Of a DNA stretch of 13,780 nucleotides, positions 12,961-13,780 are shown piece after piece (within the stretch, counting starts at the first letter, position 1; the number at the start of each line of letters is the position of its first letter). Origin of the DNA: an uncultured Collinsella sp. (GTDB lineage Bacteria > Actinomycetota > Coriobacteriia > Coriobacteriales > Coriobacteriaceae); contig CABUBY010000045.1 of NCBI GenBank assembly GCA_902489955.1, forward strand, positions 1 to 13,780. The letters are read 5' to 3'. A program made the position numbers and the translations under genes. The notes beneath the pieces are model-generated. The model worked only from the letters and a program-made list of their open reading frames with translations, did no database searches and was not told the DNA's origin.

Positions 12961-13780
12961 TGGGTATCGCGGATCACATCGAGAACGGAATATCGCGTCG
13001 CGGCTTTGTACTCGGTGGGGCTGCCGCGGGCGCTGCCACGGTGCTTGCCGGATGCTCGAAAAAAACGGGTACCAGCGATGATGCCTCCGGCGAGCCGCAG
13101 GTTATCAAGGACGATTCCAAAATTATCTCGATTACGGATGAGTATGAGGCTGTCGACATCGATCTTGAGCCAGCGGCGTCGTGGACGCTGCCTCTGGGTA
13201 CGCTGCTGTACTACTGCGACGGCGATTACGCCGCGGCGATGATGGCGCCCGCATCGGCACTGCACGCCAACACGCTCGGTGTGCTCAACCTGGGCGATGG
13301 CTCGCTTACCACATTAATCGAGGATCCTGTCGAGGGCACGGGATATGCATTCTACGATGTCCGCGCCGGCGACGGCGTATTCGCGTGGGTTGAGATGAAC
13401 TTTGCCAATTCATCGTGGAAGCTCTACGCTCAAAATCTGTCGGGCGCTTCGCTCTCTGGCGATGTGGTTGAGCTCGATCGAGGTGGCAAGGACTATGATC
13501 CGCCCCTGTTTACGGCGTTCGGGTCATCAGTCATCTGGTATAAAATGCCTTCGGCAGGCGGCAATAAAACGAGTAGTGATTCGTTTTGCTATCGTCGCTC
13601 ACTTGATGAATCCAAGGCCGAGACAATTTGGAAATCGACGGGCCGCTTTGCATCGGCCCCGCGCGCGAGCGACGGCATTTTGACCATCTCGCCGCGTGTC
13701 CGCAACGACGAGGGCGTGATGTATTCCCTGCACAACCGCGCGGCAATGATGGATCATTTCGTCCAAGGTGACCGACAGGG
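12960..13780 (+). CDS. Tat-exported lipoprotein, 3' truncated
   Basis: The frame opens at ATG 12960, overlapping the previous stop as TAATG, and stays open to the window end: 273 codons are visible and no stop is reached. The N-terminus MGIADHIENGISRRGFVLGG carries a twin-arginine motif (SRRGFV, 12-17), followed by a hydrophobic stretch and the lipobox LAGC with Cys32. This marks export by the Tat system in folded form and lipid anchoring to the outer face of the membrane. A Ser/Thr/Asp/Glu-rich linker follows (about 33-65), then repeated beta-strand-like segments (LGVLNLGDGSLTTLIEDP, SWKLYAQNLSGASLSG) that suggest a TolB-like beta-propeller. The propeller is inference. There is no separate ribosome site; translation is probably coupled to the TSCPD gene. 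Confidence 0.85.
   Translation, partial: MGIADHIENGISRRGFVLGGAAAGAATVLAGCSKKTGTSDDASGEPQVIKDDSKIISITDEYEAVDIDLEPAASWTLPLGTLLYYCDGDYAAAMMAPASALHANTLGVLNLGDGSLTTLIEDPVEGTGYAFYDVRAGDGVFAWVEMNFANSSWKLYAQNLSGASLSGDVVELDRGGKDYDPPLFTAFGSSVIWYKMPSAGGNKTSSDSFCYRRSLDESKAETIWKSTGRFASAPRASDGILTISPRVRNDEGVMYSLHNRAAMMDHFVQGDRQ

Overview
The window looks like the chromosome of a high-GC Gram-positive gut actinobacterium of the class Coriobacteriia, most likely Collinsella. The grounds are GC-rich third codon positions, a PafB/PafC-like pair of WYL regulators, an LPxTG adhesin built from Cna-B domains, a Tat lipoprotein and a TSCPD-family protein. The genus is inferred from gene style, not confirmed by any search.

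Layout. Bases 1-1392 (+) are the C-terminal part of a DinG-type DNA helicase. It converges with, and overlaps by 4 bases, a two-gene operon on the minus strand (3315 down to 1389) for two WYL-domain transcription regulators resembling PafB and PafC. A 197-base divergent region follows. Next is a large plus-strand gene (3513-6689) for a membrane-anchored protein with an M28-peptidase fold. Most of its catalytic metal ligands appear replaced, and its domain is split by an acidic, low-complexity insertion of about 670 residues. A 72-residue single-span membrane protein (6711-6929) lies 21 bases downstream, probably in the same operon. A hairpin terminator separates this pair from a convergent 1143-residue surface adhesin (10425 down to 6994) with a signal peptide, a thioester domain, six Cna-B domains, a C-terminal globular domain and an LPATG sortase signal.

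The stretch 10426-11221 has no protein gene. It holds palindromes in the adhesin leader, a tRNA-Gly(CCC) with its own promoter and terminator, and a repeat-rich region. In that region an 18-base copy of the tRNA 3' end, an inverted T-arm copy and two identical 35-base stem-loop repeats occur. purB (11222-12568) follows. After another long stem-loop come a TSCPD-family protein (12697-12960) and a translationally coupled Tat lipoprotein that runs off the window end.

How the genes relate. PafBC proteins in mycobacteria activate DNA-damage genes, so their position against a DinG-type helicase suggests a DNA-repair locus. The pseudo-M28 protein with its small membrane partner, the adhesin and the Tat lipoprotein are separate cell-envelope functions. 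The least explained items are the degenerate M28 protein with its acidic insertion and the tRNA-tail/stem-loop repeats.
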